Of a stretch of DNA of 47,992 nt, positions 47,911 through 47,992 are shown piece after piece. The position numbers and the translations under genes are program-made. Below the pieces are notes generated by a model. It did not search any database, was not told the origin of the DNA, and was given only the letters and a program-made list of their open reading frames with translations. This stretch comes from Croceibacterium_A sp044506885 (GTDB taxonomy: Bacteria; Pseudomonadota; Alphaproteobacteria; Sphingomonadales; Sphingomonadaceae), in assembly GCA_044506885.1 (NCBI GenBank), contig JBIQKC010000023.1, positions 1 to 47,992 of the forward strand, written 5' to 3'. Numbering within the stretch: the stretch's first letter is position 1; every line of letters starts with the position of its first letter.

Positions 47911-47992
47911 AGCCGGAACCGGTTTCGCCCCGCGTTTGTTTTCCTGACGGAGACCCGGCCCGCGAGAGGCCGGCTCCCTAAGGAGACCCGCA
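47911..47992 (+). promoter_or_regulatory. Leader of the next gene: hairpin and ribosome binding site at the window end
   Basis: ccggcc-cgcgaga-ggccgg (a 6-bp stem at about 47955-47973) is followed by AAGGAG (47980-47985), a strong Shine-Dalgarno sequence seven bases before the window end. A + strand gene probably starts just beyond 47992. Confidence 0.4.

Noticed and set aside
1..47992. CRISPR array, rRNA operon or replication origin
   Set aside because: No regularly spaced direct repeats of CRISPR size, no rRNA-like sequence and no DnaA-box cluster were noticed.

Overview
The window is high-GC chromosomal DNA from an alphaproteobacterium, most likely order Sphingomonadales (Erythrobacter/Altererythrobacter/Novosphingobium type). 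Supporting signs are a GTTC-N7-GTTC SOS box at lexA, the gene order trpEGDC-moaC-moeA-lexA-comEC/gltX-gltA, a complete 14-subunit nuo operon followed by birA-coaX-rnj-DUF1467, and DUF1178, DUF2336 and DUF1467 proteins. The genus is inferred from protein style and synteny, not from a search.

Layout. (1) Positions 1-963: the edge of an integrated element. An integrase gene is cut short by what looks like the end of an insertion sequence and lies next to the 3' end of tRNA-Arg(CCT). (2) 1003-6498: housekeeping genes (DUF1178, nitrilase-type amidase, glutaredoxin, small heat-shock protein, CTP synthase, SecG, triosephosphate isomerase). (3) 6707-15167: a tightly overlapping run on the + strand of ppiD, trpE, trpG, trpD, trpC, moaC, moeA and then lexA. 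(4) 15208-20144: comEC on the - strand, then gltX and gltA on the + strand. (5) 20158-26867: the least understood part. It holds a histidine-kinase-like protein and an HPt-like protein that both lack the phospho-accepting histidine, a DUF2336 protein, a nucleotidyltransferase-like membrane protein, and a divergent 855-residue membrane-anchored coiled-coil protein. (6) 26964-46307: one long - strand block, nuoA-B-C-D-E-(48-aa membrane protein)-F-(235-aa secreted protein)-G-H-I-J-K-L-M-N-birA-coaX-rnj-DUF1467. (7) 46545-47741: an acetyl-CoA acetyltransferase diverging from nuoA.

The genes are mostly core metabolism: tryptophan and molybdopterin synthesis, the SOS response, DNA uptake, glutamyl-tRNA and citrate synthesis, respiratory complex I, cofactor attachment and RNA decay. 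Many neighbours share ATGA, GTGA or TAATG junctions, so translational coupling is common.

The unusual material falls into three groups. The first is the degenerate phosphorelay locus at 20158-26867. The second is a set of small structured repeats: two different MITE-like palindromes (23737-23890 and 47739-47910, the second inserted exactly in a stop codon), two 149-bp copies of a hairpin element inside the nuo operon that carry compensatory stem changes and supply the Shine-Dalgarno sequence of the next gene, and one further palindromic repeat near nuoE. The third is extra coding matter in the nuo operon: a secreted protein with an internal duplication, a 48-residue membrane protein, a basic tail on NuoC and a histidine-rich loop in NuoL. 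No CRISPR array, rRNA gene or plasmid/phage structural gene was seen.
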